Shown here: positions 27,058-36,636 of the stretch, in pieces
Layout: each line of letters begins with the position of its first letter
Numbering within the stretch: position 1 is the stretch's first letter
Source: an uncultured bacterium
Lineage (GTDB): Bacteria > Cyanobacteriota > Vampirovibrionia > Gastranaerophilales > Gastranaerophilaceae
NCBI GenBank assembly: GCA_949297715.1
Contig: CASFTJ010000008.1
Span: 1-64,000 of the forward strand
Length of the DNA: 64,000 bases
Direction: 5' to 3'
The notes under the pieces: model-generated
The model's database searches: none
The model's input: only the letters and a program-made list of their open reading frames with translations
What the model was told of the DNA's origin: nothing
Position numbers and translations under genes: made by a program

Positions 27058-28104
27058 ATGCTTTTATCGGAATTTGATTACAATTTGCCGGAAAACCTAA
27101 TAGCGCAGCTTCCTGCGGACAAGCGGGAAAATTCTAAAATGATGGTGCTTGAAAAAAGTACCCAATCAATTCAACATAAGCATTTTTTTGATATTGTAGA
27201 TTTAATTGATGAAAATTCAATTTTGGTGCTAAATAACACAAAAGTCATGCCTGCCCGTTTATATGGTATGAAGGAAGAAACCGGAGCAAAAATTGAAGTT
27301 TTTCTTCTAAAACAACTCGAAGGTAAAAATTGGGAAACGCTTATTAAGCCTTCCAAAAGGGTGAAGGAAGGTACGATTATAAAAATAAGCGATGAATTAT
27401 CCGCAAAAGCAATTGAAAAAACGGAAGAAGATGGCGGATGGATTGTTGAACTGATTTATGAGGGTAATATATTAGAGGTGTTGCACAGAAACGGCAATAT
27501 TCCGCTTCCGCCTTATATTGAGAGAAAACTGGCAAATGAAGACATAAAAAAGCTTGATTTTGAACGCTACCAGACAGTTTACGCAAAAGACGAAGGTTCT
27601 GTTGCCGCTCCGACTGCGGGATTGCATTTTACAAAAGAGATTTTGCAAAAGCTTCAGGATAAAGGCGTTGAGATAGCTTATGTGACTTTGAATGTCGGAC
27701 TTGGGACTTTCAGACCAGTAAAATGCGAAAACATTTTAAAGCATAAGATGCATTCTGAAACCTTTGAAATATCAGAATATACAGCAAGAAAAATTAATGA
27801 AGCAAAAGAAAAAGGTAAAAAGCTTGTAGCCGTCGGCACAACAACCGTCAGAACTTTAGAAACCGCTTATCAAAAATACGGTTGTATAAAAGCATGCCAA
27901 GATCATTCTGAATTATTCATATATCCGCCTTATGAATTTAAGGTTATAGATGAATTGATTACAAACTTTCACCTGCCGAAATCAACCCTTCTGATGCTTG
28001 TTTCAGCACTTGCAGGCAAAGATTTTATCTTCAAAGCCTACAATGAAGCGATTGAAAATAATTACAGATTTTTCTCATACGGCGATTGCATGTATATAAA
28101 ATAA
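27058..28104 (+). CDS. queA: S-adenosylmethionine:tRNA ribosyltransferase-isomerase
   Basis: 348 residues, full length for the family. QueA transfers the ribosyl group of SAM to preQ1 at tRNA position 34 to give epoxyqueuosine. Signature segments: LPENLIAQLPADKRENSKMM, VLNNTKVMPARLYG, GNIPLPPYIER, YQTVYAKDEGSVAAPTAGLH, VTLNVGLGTFRPV, VGTTTVRTLE and TNFHLPKSTLLMLVSAL. Starts 1 base after the small winged-helix gene. No other queuosine gene is in the window. Confidence 0.97.
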   Translation: MLLSEFDYNLPENLIAQLPADKRENSKMMVLEKSTQSIQHKHFFDIVDLIDENSILVLNNTKVMPARLYGMKEETGAKIEVFLLKQLEGKNWETLIKPSKRVKEGTIIKISDELSAKAIEKTEEDGGWIVELIYEGNILEVLHRNGNIPLPPYIERKLANEDIKKLDFERYQTVYAKDEGSVAAPTAGLHFTKEILQKLQDKGVEIAYVTLNVGLGTFRPVKCENILKHKMHSETFEISEYTARKINEAKEKGKKLVAVGTTTVRTLETAYQKYGCIKACQDHSELFIYPPYEFKVIDELITNFHLPKSTLLMLVSALAGKDFIFKAYNEAIENNYRFFSYGDCMYIK

Positions 28105-28108
28105 TCGT

Positions 28109-29227
28109 TTAGCCTAAATCAAAATCGTTGAGTGCAAATTTACCTTCCTGCATCCATTTATAAATTCTGTCAAGGTAATCTATTTGATCTTTTACCGTCA
28201 TATTTTTGCCTATTTCTTGTAAAACTTTAACTTGTTCTATTAACTTATTTTGATCGACTTCTATTTTTCCGTTTAAGGTTTCTTTAACGTATTTTAAAGC
28301 TTTAATACCTTCAGGTTTTGACATCCCGATTGATATATCTGATAAGATGTCAAAGGTATTTTCGTTGTAAAAGTTAGTGATTGGTTCTGATTTATTCTTT
28401 TCAATATAACTTTCCATTAGTCTTTTTATTTTACCAAATCTTTCTCCTGCAATATCAGGTAAGATGTACTCATCTTCACCGTAATGTTTTAATAGCTTCT
28501 TTTGATATTGATAAGCGGATTTTTCAAGCTCATTGTTACAATATTTGTTAAATCTGCAAAATTGAGCGTAAACAGAGTTTGCTCTTGTGCCTCCTGTTGT
28601 GTCATAGCTATAATTTTCAATTGCATCCAGATATTTTTTTGCATCAAAGCCTGAAATATCAGCATCTTCGCTCAATTTAAGCCAAAAGTTTCTATCAAAA
28701 GATTTACCAACGTTGTCCCCAAACTTTAGACGTCCTTTTAATAGTGCCTTTTCAGCTTCATCAATTCCTGCAGCTTTGACTGTTTTTGCAAATTTGTCAA
28801 GATGATCAATTTCATGCCTAATTGCAGCGATAAGTTGTTTTGTAGAAAGTGTTTTTTCGTTGCTTACAGATAGAGTACCATCAAAAAAATCTACAGCTAA
28901 ATCCATGTTCCCTGTGAAATTGCCTTCTTTAACTAATTCAGGGTGTCTGTACCCTAAAGCTTTAAGAAACGCGTCTTTTATTTGCATAGCCTTTTCTTTT
29001 TGAGTCCCTTTTACATTTAAAAGATTATCCAGAAGCTCTGGTGATAGAGTAGGATCTTTTGTAAAAGAGCAGGTATCACCTTTTAAAGGTGCAGCCAGCT
29101 TTAATCCGTCAATTTTTAAACTTTTTAGACTCTGTGGTTTTGTAACTAAAACAGATTCTTTTCCGCAAGTCTTTAAAAAATTCGCAGTACGTTTTGCAAT
29201 ATTTATTGTAAAATCTACTTTTCCCAT
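28109..29227 (-). CDS. Hypothetical protein with HExxH metalloprotease-like motif
   Basis: 372 residues, convergent with queA (4-base gap). IAAIRHEIDHLDKFAK places H138-E139-x-x-H142, a zincin-type HExxH; a preceding stretch, MDLAVDFFDGTLSVS, could be the strand before the active-site helix. The N-terminus (FTINIAKRTANFLKTCGKES) has no signal peptide. The rest is helical with RANSVYAQFCRFNKYCNNEL. Similar HExxH proteins appear elsewhere in this window (54035), so such peptidase-like proteins may be a lineage trait. Function inferred only from the motif. Confidence 0.6.
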   Translation of the reverse strand: MGKVDFTINIAKRTANFLKTCGKESVLVTKPQSLKSLKIDGLKLAAPLKGDTCSFTKDPTLSPELLDNLLNVKGTQKEKAMQIKDAFLKALGYRHPELVKEGNFTGNMDLAVDFFDGTLSVSNEKTLSTKQLIAAIRHEIDHLDKFAKTVKAAGIDEAEKALLKGRLKFGDNVGKSFDRNFWLKLSEDADISGFDAKKYLDAIENYSYDTTGGTRANSVYAQFCRFNKYCNNELEKSAYQYQKKLLKHYGEDEYILPDIAGERFGKIKRLMESYIEKNKSEPITNFYNENTFDILSDISIGMSKPEGIKALKYVKETLNGKIEVDQNKLIEQVKVLQEIGKNMTVKDQIDYLDRIYKWMQEGKFALNDFDLG

Positions 29228-29417
29228 ATGTTTTTCCCCTTGATAAATATATAAAGTATTTTGTTTTGAGAAAATTGCTATTAAATTTAAAGTTTTGACA
29301 TTTTTATAAAAATCATTAATTCAAATAGAGGATAACAAAAAGGGTTATAGTATATAGAATAATAAGAGATGTCGGAGATTATGTAAGTTTTCGACAAAAG
29401 ACAAGGGGACGAAAATT

Positions 29418-30179
29418 ATGTTTTCGGAAATGATACAGGGATTATTAAATTCAGGCGGAAAGACGCAGGCTATGCAAAGGTATGCACAGCTACAAAATCG
29501 TGTAGCGAACTTCAAAAACCAAATTAACGGATCTGAAATCCCTCAGAATGCGAATCCGATTGATACTCTCTACCCCTCAAACAAAACAAATGTTCAGTCA
29601 TTTGAGAATGTTTTAAAAGCCTCAACGACAGATTTTGGCACACTTCTTCGCGGCCCTCAAATGATGAACGTTAATGCTAATATTATAAAAAATCAAACTC
29701 CTGTACAGTCCTTAAATTCAGCGTTAAAAGAGCTTCAAAACACAAAACAGCTAGAAGAAATCCAAGTTCCGCCTCTTAACATAGATAAAACATCAGCAAA
29801 CAAAAGCCAAATATTAAGTATGATAAGCCAAATTGCAGACAAACACGGAGTTGATGAAGATTTAATTAAAGCTGTAATAAAACAGGAATCCGGATTCAAC
29901 ACAAGAGCAAAATCAAAAGCAGGAGCAATGGGGTTAATGCAATTAATGCCCGCAACAGCAGCAAGCCTTGGTGTAAAAGATCCTTTCAATCCTGTTCAAA
30001 ATGTAGAGGGCGGCACAAGATATTTAAAATCCATGCTTGATAAATACAACGGAAATATAATTTTAGCACTGGCAGCATATAACGCAGGCCCCGGAGCTGT
30101 CGACAAATATGACGGAGTTCCACCTTACAAAGAAACTCAAAATTACATAAGAAATATATTAGCCAATTATTTAGAATAA
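29418..30179 (+). CDS. Lytic transglycosylase (SLT domain)
   Basis: 253 residues. The C-terminal ~125 residues are a complete goose-lysozyme-like SLT domain: VIKQESGFNTRAKSKAGAMG (catalytic E157), GLMQLMPATAASLGV, NVEGGTRYLKSMLDKY and ALAAYNAGPGAVDKY. It cleaves peptidoglycan between MurNAc and GlcNAc. The N-terminal ~120 residues are low-complexity and lack a classical signal peptide, resembling flagellar or phage-type SLTs exported by another route. GGGGACG precedes the ATG. Confidence 0.92.
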   Translation: MFSEMIQGLLNSGGKTQAMQRYAQLQNRVANFKNQINGSEIPQNANPIDTLYPSNKTNVQSFENVLKASTTDFGTLLRGPQMMNVNANIIKNQTPVQSLNSALKELQNTKQLEEIQVPPLNIDKTSANKSQILSMISQIADKHGVDEDLIKAVIKQESGFNTRAKSKAGAMGLMQLMPATAASLGVKDPFNPVQNVEGGTRYLKSMLDKYNGNIILALAAYNAGPGAVDKYDGVPPYKETQNYIRNILANYLE

Positions 30180-30255
30180 GTTAAAGTTTTTGCATTAATT
30201 ATTTTTTCTGTTACAATAGCCATAGCTGTTACTTGTAACAAAGGAAAGGTCGTTA

Positions 30256-31617
30256 ATGAGATTTTCATCATCTTTTAAAGTAGGGCTTCTGACGCTTATA
30301 GCGCTTGTACTTCTGGTTGGTGTAGTGTTAAAAGTTAAGGGCAGGGCTCTTACCTCCGCAAAACGAATAGAGATAACTTTTAAAGATGTTAACGGCATGC
30401 GTCCTGGGGCTGGAGTTCAGATGATGGGGCTTAAAGTTGGGCAGGTTGAAGAAATTAAGCCTGTTATTGAAAACGAAAACAGCCATGTAGATGTAAAATT
30501 TGTAATAACAGAACCCGGAATTGAAATTCCTCAAGCCTCAGTTTTTTCAATTCAACAGTCAGGTTTAATCGGAGAACTTTTCCTTGAGATTACGCCTCCT
30601 CGAACCAGAACAATTTATATACCGGTAGAAAATAAAAACGTGCTGTATAAAGATGATACAGTTCAGATGCAGTTGGATGATAAAATATATGATGTAGGAA
30701 AGATTAAAGATATAGAAATAATTTCAAGAGAAGTTTTACCATACAACGTAAAAGATGTAATAAAAACAAATAACGCATACAAAATTGATTATATAGTTAA
30801 TCTTCCGGGGCTAATCCTGCCGGAGTTTTTAAAAGGAAAAGCAATTTCAACAAACGGAAAGAAAACGCTTCTTATTTCGACTCTTGATGATGTGATTCTT
30901 CCATATCCGACACAAACTTCACCTTATACTGTAATTGAGCCGATGAGAATTTCAGATTTTATGGAGTGGCAATATAGAGCAGCAGAATCTTTGACCGAAA
31001 CAAACCAAAAGGTTAATATGCTTTTATCAGACGAAGTTATTGCAGAATTGAAAAATTCCGTATCCAATATAAATTCATTAACAGCGCAAACAGCTAAAAC
31101 AATGAGTAAGATAGATGCTCTTGTAGAGTCTTCAAAAGAGGATATTAATACTTTAATGGCGATGTTAGATCAGACATCAAAAGACTTTAACAAGCTGTCG
31201 GAGAATATAAATACAATAATCGGCGATCCTGATTTTAAAACAACGATGCTTTCAACGGCGGATTCTCTGGACAAACTTGCGCAGAATATAAATAAGATTA
31301 TCGGAGATGATGACGAAGCAGCACAAATTGCTGCAGATATAAGAGAAATTGCACATAACGCAAATGAAATAAGCACTTATATAAATGAAATAACTCAGGA
31401 TGAACAGCTTAAAAAAGATTTGACAAGCGCTGTTTCAAACGCAAATAAAGCAATGATAAACCTGAACACGGCACTTTCAACCGTAAATCAGGTTACACCA
31501 GAAAAGAAAACCGAATTGCAGACAATTATAGAGGATACAAAAGTTACGACTTGCAATTTAAGAAAATTCTCAGAAAAACTAAACAAAAGATTTTTACTTT
31601 GGAGATTAATGTTCTAA
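30256..31617 (+). CDS. MCE/MlaD-family lipid transport protein
   Basis: 453 residues. N-terminal TM anchor (~7-27, VGLLTLIALVLLVGVVLKV), then an MCE domain (~35-115: ITFKDVNGMRPGAGVQMMG, VGQVEEIKPV, VFSIQQSGLIGELFLEI), and a long helical C-terminal region rich in N/S/T (SNINSLTAQTAKTMSKIDAL, LSENINTIIGD repeated near 320 and 350) that probably forms a hexameric tube. MCE proteins shuttle lipids between inner and outer membranes. No permease or ATPase partner follows; the next gene is small and then lpxK, so the operon concerns the outer envelope. Confidence 0.88.
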   Translation: MRFSSSFKVGLLTLIALVLLVGVVLKVKGRALTSAKRIEITFKDVNGMRPGAGVQMMGLKVGQVEEIKPVIENENSHVDVKFVITEPGIEIPQASVFSIQQSGLIGELFLEITPPRTRTIYIPVENKNVLYKDDTVQMQLDDKIYDVGKIKDIEIISREVLPYNVKDVIKTNNAYKIDYIVNLPGLILPEFLKGKAISTNGKKTLLISTLDDVILPYPTQTSPYTVIEPMRISDFMEWQYRAAESLTETNQKVNMLLSDEVIAELKNSVSNINSLTAQTAKTMSKIDALVESSKEDINTLMAMLDQTSKDFNKLSENINTIIGDPDFKTTMLSTADSLDKLAQNINKIIGDDDEAAQIAADIREIAHNANEISTYINEITQDEQLKKDLTSAVSNANKAMINLNTALSTVNQVTPEKKTELQTIIEDTKVTTCNLRKFSEKLNKRFLLWRLMF

Positions 31618-31642
31618 ACAAAAAATGAAAGGATTTAACACA

Positions 31643-31933
31643 ATGCAAATTACCCCGATTAACAGAACGAATTTTAACGGCTACGGATATTCCGATATGC
31701 AAAAGTTAACGAAATACGCACTTGAAAGACAAAAAGGCTCGATGTACGATTTAAGTAAAAAATTTGCGCCTGATTTAATCAAAACATTTACGGAAAGCGG
31801 CAGACTTCATGTAGACAAAGCGCTTCAAAACTGGCAGGCAGATAAGTTTTTGAAAGAAATGCCGCCGATGTCTGGACCTAAAAAATTTGGAAAGCCGTTT
31901 TTTAATAACAAAAAAGCTTTTTTCAAAAAGTAA
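31643..31933 (+). CDS. Small lineage-specific protein between mlaD-like gene and lpxK
   Basis: 96 residues from the ATG at 31643 (AAAGGA 8-10 bases upstream); an in-frame ATG at 31625 lies before that site and is less likely. It starts MQITPINRTNFNGYGYSDMQ, again the short leader with an NFNG motif, and ends in a basic tail (KAFFKK). It is 26 bases downstream of the MCE gene and 21 before lpxK. Unknown function. Confidence 0.65.
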   Translation: MQITPINRTNFNGYGYSDMQKLTKYALERQKGSMYDLSKKFAPDLIKTFTESGRLHVDKALQNWQADKFLKEMPPMSGPKKFGKPFFNNKKAFFKK

Positions 31934-31954
31934 CAAGAGGAAATGTAACCACTA

Positions 31955-32971
31955 ATGAATTTAGCATCAAAAATAACAAAAATTCATTATGATAAAAATG
32001 CAAAGGGCATTTTGTTTAGGGTGCTTGAAATTTGTTCGCTTTTTTACGGATTAGGAAGCAGATTAAAAAATTATTTGTATGACAGTAATATAATAAAACC
32101 AAAATCCGTTTCAGCTTACGTAATTTCCGTCGGCAACGTAACGACCGGCGGAGTCGGCAAGACGCCTGTCGTATCTAAGATTGCGAAATATTTCATATCA
32201 AAAGGTGAAAAAACTGCGATTATATCAAGAGGTTATGGGGGAGAACTTCCGAACAAACAAATTAATGTAATTTCTGACGGACAAAAGATTTTTTACAATG
32301 CCCGCTTAGCAGGAGATGAGCCTTATTGGCTTGCGCAAAATACAATCGGGGCAGTCGTAATAACTTCAAAAAACAGAGCAGAGGCAGCAAAATTTGCAAT
32401 AGAAAAATACGGCGTCACCAAAATTGTATTGGATGACGGATTCCAGCACAGAAAAATTAAACGTGATTTGGATATCGTACTGGTCGACAGCGAAAAACTA
32501 TACGGAAACGAACATCTTCTGCCGGCAGGCCCTTTAAGAGAAGGGAAAGAAGCCTTTAATCGTATTGATAGAATGATAATTGTAAGTAAAAACACAGACC
32601 ACACGAAAGCCGAAAAGTTAGCTAAAATTACTTCAAAAAAAATGAATATACCGACAATTTTATGTAAAACAGAACCCGATTACGTCTACAATATAAAGAC
32701 GGGCGAAATTTTAAAAGATGATACAGAGGCAACCGCGGTTTCAGCAATAGGTCAGCCCGAGCAGTTTTATAAATTCTTAGGAAATTACCGAATTACGAAC
32801 ACTAAAACTTTTGACGATCATCATCAATATGAAGCTGCAGATCTTCCTGAAGGCACAATCATCACAACCGAAAAAGATGCGGTTAAAATGAAAGATTTCA
32901 ATAGAGATGATATTTATGCATTAAAGTTAAGAACAGATATTGATGTAGAAAAGTTATTATCTGAAAATTAA
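31955..32971 (+). CDS. lpxK: Tetraacyldisaccharide 4'-kinase
   Basis: 338 residues, the family's usual length. It phosphorylates the 4' position of lipid A disaccharide at the inner membrane. VISVGNVTTGGVGKTPVVSK is the diagnostic Walker A; IISRGYGGELPNKQ, RLAGDEPYWLA, IVLDDGFQHRKIKRDLDIVL (DDGFQH active-site motif), LLPAGPLREG and TFDDHHQYEAADL match. It shows that the organism makes lipid A and therefore has an outer membrane. Last gene of the MCE operon. Confidence 0.96.
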   Translation: MNLASKITKIHYDKNAKGILFRVLEICSLFYGLGSRLKNYLYDSNIIKPKSVSAYVISVGNVTTGGVGKTPVVSKIAKYFISKGEKTAIISRGYGGELPNKQINVISDGQKIFYNARLAGDEPYWLAQNTIGAVVITSKNRAEAAKFAIEKYGVTKIVLDDGFQHRKIKRDLDIVLVDSEKLYGNEHLLPAGPLREGKEAFNRIDRMIIVSKNTDHTKAEKLAKITSKKMNIPTILCKTEPDYVYNIKTGEILKDDTEATAVSAIGQPEQFYKFLGNYRITNTKTFDDHHQYEAADLPEGTIITTEKDAVKMKDFNRDDIYALKLRTDIDVEKLLSEN

Positions 32972-32988
32972 GAGTTGCGTTAGAGTTT

Positions 32989-33335
32989 TTACCAATACCA
33001 GCTATTATCGGTATTTTTCTTTTGATTTCTTAAAATTGTACGAGGATATCTACCGCCTTTATCTGCAATTGTGCAGAATTCATCTGTCAAATATATCATA
33101 TTAGAGCCGCTCTCATATTGATTATGATTTGAAAGCACCATAAAAAACACATCATATCCCCATTTATTAGGTCCCTGTTCTCCATTTACATCAAAACCTA
33201 CGAATTTTGGAAAAGTGCTACTTCAAAAGTCTTCATTTTATAATTACCGAGTAATATCGGGAAAGTCATTGCGGCAATTATCCCGATTATTCCTAGTGTT
33301 ATGAGCACTTCTGAAAGTGTAAAAGCCCTTTTCAT
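32989..33335 (-). pseudogene. Type IV pilin / pseudopilin remnant with internal deletion
   Basis: ATG 33335 (AAGGAG upstream) opens KRAFTLSEVLITLGIIGII, a prepilin leader with cleavage before F and Glu at +5, and reaches MKTFEVALFQNS before a stop at 33198. One frame over, the text resumes at once as PKFVGFDVNGEQGPNKWGYD and FFMVLSNHNQYES, ending RNQKKNTDNSWYW at 32989, which is the usual C-terminus of ~200-residue pseudopilins. The middle (~100 residues) is deleted with a frame change. Such pilins are abundant in this lineage; this copy is dead. Confidence 0.7.
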
Positions 33336-33376
33336 ACATTCTCCTTATTAAAATATATTAAATAAAAATAAATTAT

Positions 33377-33412
33377 ACATGAATTTATTCTACTAGACAT
33401 GAATAAAATGTC
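33377..33412. promoter_or_regulatory. Candidate operator upstream of the XRE gene
   Basis: ACATGAAT occurs at 33377 and again at 33397, spaced 20 bases (two helical turns), and the second lies in an inverted repeat GACAT-N7-ATGTC (33396-33412). It lies 31 bases before the small XRE regulator, so autoregulation is plausible. Confidence 0.35.
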
Positions 33413-33442
33413 AAGTTTTTATTTAAAATATATAATCAGACT

Positions 33443-33646
33443 ATGATTACGATAAAGTTATACGAACTTATATGGCAGCATAAAGTGAAAGGCTATCAGG
33501 TCGCTGAGGCAACTGATCTTAGTAAAGCAACGATTTCAAAACTTGTTCAGGGTGAAAATATTGATGTAAAATTGAGCACAATAAACAAGTTATGTAATTA
33601 TTTTAAATGTGATATAAAAGATATCATTGAATATAAACCTGATTAG
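33443..33646 (+). CDS. Small Cro/C1-type HTH regulator
   Basis: 67 residues that are nearly all HTH: VKGYQVAEATDLSKATISKL is helix-turn-helix, followed by QGENIDVKLSTINKLCNYF and CDIKDIIEYKPD, the YozG/XRE-family layout. It lies 15 bases before nth in the same orientation. It may bind the repeats at 33377-33412. Confidence 0.8.
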   Translation: MITIKLYELIWQHKVKGYQVAEATDLSKATISKLVQGENIDVKLSTINKLCNYFKCDIKDIIEYKPD

Positions 33647-33661
33647 TAATAAGATACTTTT

Positions 33662-34285
33662 ATGATAGATGAAATTGTAGAAAGATTAAAGCAAGCCAAA
33701 CAGCCAAGAAGCGAGTTTGTAAATTTAATGGAAAGTTTTAACGATCCGTATTTGGTATTAATTGCCTGCATCCTAAGCCTGAGAACCAACGACAAAACCA
33801 CATACCCTGCGACGTTAAGAATGCTTGAATTAGGAAGAACTCCTGATGATTTTGCAAAGTGTGATGTAAAGAAATTAGAAAAAGCGATTTATCCTGTAGG
33901 TTTTTACGCAAACAAAGCCAAACAGATTGTGGAGCTTTCAAAGGAACTTGTCGAAAAATACAATTCCAAAGTTCCCGCCTCAATAGAAGAAATGACAAAA
34001 TTCAACGGTGTCGGCAGAAAGACTGCAAATCTTGTAATGAGCCAAGGGTTTCGTGAACCCGCAATCTGTGTAGATGTCCATGTTCATCGGATTTTCAACC
34101 GCTTAGGCTATATAAAAACGAAAAATCCCGAAGAAACTGAATTTGCATTAAGAAAAAAGCTTCCTCAAAAACACTGGATAGACATAAATACCCTTCTTGT
34201 AACCCACGGGCAAAATGTTTGTAAACCGATTAACCCCAAATGTGATATTTGTCCGATTAAAGATTATTGTAAAAAGATTATTTAA
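33662..34285 (+). CDS. nth: Endonuclease III (DNA glycosylase/AP lyase)
   Basis: 207 residues. Base-excision repair enzyme removing oxidised pyrimidines. It has the HhH-GPD: FNGVGRKTANLVMSQGF (catalytic Lys in the hairpin), VDVHVHRIFNRLGY (catalytic Asp) and a C-terminal [4Fe-4S] cysteine set CKPINPKCDICPIKDYC. Length and motifs are standard. Follows a small HTH gene. Confidence 0.95.
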   Translation: MIDEIVERLKQAKQPRSEFVNLMESFNDPYLVLIACILSLRTNDKTTYPATLRMLELGRTPDDFAKCDVKKLEKAIYPVGFYANKAKQIVELSKELVEKYNSKVPASIEEMTKFNGVGRKTANLVMSQGFREPAICVDVHVHRIFNRLGYIKTKNPEETEFALRKKLPQKHWIDINTLLVTHGQNVCKPINPKCDICPIKDYCKKII

Positions 34286-34345
34286 AAATTGACATAACAA
34301 AAATCCCTGCGCTATCATTAACTGTAAAAAAGTAAAGGGGATATT

Positions 34346-36508
34346 ATGACTGCAATTGCAATAATTTTATTAATAGTGTGGCTTTTTGTAATTCAAAGCA
34401 AATTAAATGAGCTTTCAGACTCAATTAAATTATTGAAAGAAAACTTTTTAAAAGACAGGATTTTACCTAAAAAAGCTGACTATTCGGCAGAACCGGAAGC
34501 TGCAGTACAAAAGATTGAACCTGAGAAATCCGAAAAATTATCAGAACCCGAATCAATAAATGATATTCCTGATGATTATTTCTTTAAAGCATCAAAGGTT
34601 GACAAAACAACAGAAACATCAGAGCAGTATTTTAAAGAAGGAAAGAAACCGACTACATTTGAAAATCTGTTTTTGGGAAACATTTTTAACAAAATCGGAG
34701 CGTTAGCAATTCTAATCGGGCTTGTAATTCTAATAAAGCTTGTTTTGCCGTATTTTATATTTACTGACGAATTAAAAATCATCCTTGGATACTTGGCGGG
34801 ATTCGGGATGATTATTGGTGCATTGAAGCTTAATTCAAAAGCCAATCAGAAAAGTTTTTCGGAAGTTCTTTTAGGAACAGGCTTTGGCGCACTTTTCATT
34901 TCCACATACTGCGCAAGCGGAATTTTTGAATTTTTTAATTTAAGCCAAACCGTAATTATCGCATCAGCGATTTTGCTTGCGGCATTTTACTTGGCAGACA
35001 AGCTTAAAACAGTATCAATGCTTGTGATAAGTCTTCTTGCGGCTTACATAAATCCGATAGTATTTAATTTTGAGTTTGATTTATCTTCAAATTTTCTTTT
35101 CGGATATTTCATATTCATAAATATTCTTGCACTTTTATACACTTACAGAAACAATTCAAGAGAGGTTATAAATTGCATCAATTTAAGCGTTACATTTATT
35201 GCAGCCGCACTATTTTGCGATTACAATACAAACATAATAATGCCGATAATGCTTTGGGGTATTTATATTATTTATGATATACTGACAAATTCTCCCAAAA
35301 GTGAAAATAAAGTTTTGAGTTATATAAATTTTGGTGTTTTGACCTGGATTTTATTCTTAATGAAATCTGACGCAAATACTTATAATCTGTTTGGACATAT
35401 AGAACTTGCAGCATTAATTGTATATGGCGTGCTTGCGTATTGGAAAAAATCAGAGCCTGAAAAATTCCAAAATTATATAAATTTATTTTTGTCAGCAGGA
35501 TTTTTTGCCGTAATTTTTATTTGCGATGGTTACGACAAAACAAAATGCATAGTATGGGCATTAGAAACTATAATTTTAGCTTATTTTGCATGCAGGTATA
35601 AATTAAAAATGCTAGCAAAATGGACGGTAATAATATGGGCGGCGACATTATGTTCAATTATTCCCATAGACGGAGTTTTTGCAATCAAGAGTATTAAAAA
35701 CTTCACTCCGATATGGAATATCAGGCTTCTGATGTTTACTCCGTTAATTTTGTCATCTGCAGCATCATATTATTTTTTATCAAAAACAGACGACAAGATG
35801 TTTATAAATCTTGCAGAAACCTTCAAATTTGCCTGTATAACTTCAATTTATCTTTATATGGGACTTGAATTGAACAATATAATCACGCTTAGAATAATTG
35901 GCGAAAACACATCGGTATCTTTCATAAACCACATGACAAATGCAATTCTCGGATTTGCTTATGCAGTAAGCTTAAAACGCTTTCACAACACAATTTCTGA
36001 TTTTAAACCTTTTGTGTCGGTGATATCAGCGTTAGTCGGAATTTTTACATTCATTTATCTAATTACAACGGGAGTTCATTACAGACCTATAAGTGCCTTC
36101 ATACCTTTAATAAACATAAGAACTGCTGCATTTTTATTTGGAATTGCGGCTTGTGTAATATACAACAAATTTGACGGGAAAGATTATTACAAATATTTGG
36201 CAATAGTCTTAGGTTTTATACTGATGCACTATGAAACAGCGGATATAATTTACAAATATACCTTAAATTCCGGATTAATTTCAGTCGGCTGGATTTTGTA
36301 TTCAGGTATAATCACGACAATCGGAATAATCAAAGGCAAAAAATGGCTGAAAAATTCCGGTATAATTTTGTGCATAATATCAATTTTAAGGATATTTTTC
36401 CACGATTTGGCCCAAGTGGATATTTTGTATAAATTCATAGCGATTTTGACATTAGGAATCAGTTTAATGATTTTATCGTACTTATACAATCAAAAATCAA
36501 CTAAATAA
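34346..36508 (+). CDS. DUF2339-family polytopic membrane protein
   Basis: 720 residues with an N-terminal TM (2-18), a charged ~95-residue cytoplasmic spacer (KIEPEKSEKLSEPESINDI), then ENLFLGNIFNKIGALAILIG, the hallmark leading into about 18-20 membrane helices. ALLYTYRNNSREVINCINL and similar segments fit DUF2339, a large uncharacterised inner-membrane family sometimes linked to envelope or oligosaccharide functions. GGGGAT precedes the ATG. No partner gene gives a clue. Confidence 0.8.
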   Translation: MTAIAIILLIVWLFVIQSKLNELSDSIKLLKENFLKDRILPKKADYSAEPEAAVQKIEPEKSEKLSEPESINDIPDDYFFKASKVDKTTETSEQYFKEGKKPTTFENLFLGNIFNKIGALAILIGLVILIKLVLPYFIFTDELKIILGYLAGFGMIIGALKLNSKANQKSFSEVLLGTGFGALFISTYCASGIFEFFNLSQTVIIASAILLAAFYLADKLKTVSMLVISLLAAYINPIVFNFEFDLSSNFLFGYFIFINILALLYTYRNNSREVINCINLSVTFIAAALFCDYNTNIIMPIMLWGIYIIYDILTNSPKSENKVLSYINFGVLTWILFLMKSDANTYNLFGHIELAALIVYGVLAYWKKSEPEKFQNYINLFLSAGFFAVIFICDGYDKTKCIVWALETIILAYFACRYKLKMLAKWTVIIWAATLCSIIPIDGVFAIKSIKNFTPIWNIRLLMFTPLILSSAASYYFLSKTDDKMFINLAETFKFACITSIYLYMGLELNNIITLRIIGENTSVSFINHMTNAILGFAYAVSLKRFHNTISDFKPFVSVISALVGIFTFIYLITTGVHYRPISAFIPLINIRTAAFLFGIAACVIYNKFDGKDYYKYLAIVLGFILMHYETADIIYKYTLNSGLISVGWILYSGIITTIGIIKGKKWLKNSGIILCIISILRIFFHDLAQVDILYKFIAILTLGISLMILSYLYNQKSTK

Positions 36509-36636
36509 CACTGATAACAGGAAAAGCAAGCTTCACAAACTTGCTTTTTAAAAGCCGTTGTGCGATAATTTTTATAAGATTAAGTGATACAAATTACACT
36601 GATCCGGGTTAATAGTAAATCATATAGGAGTCGAAA

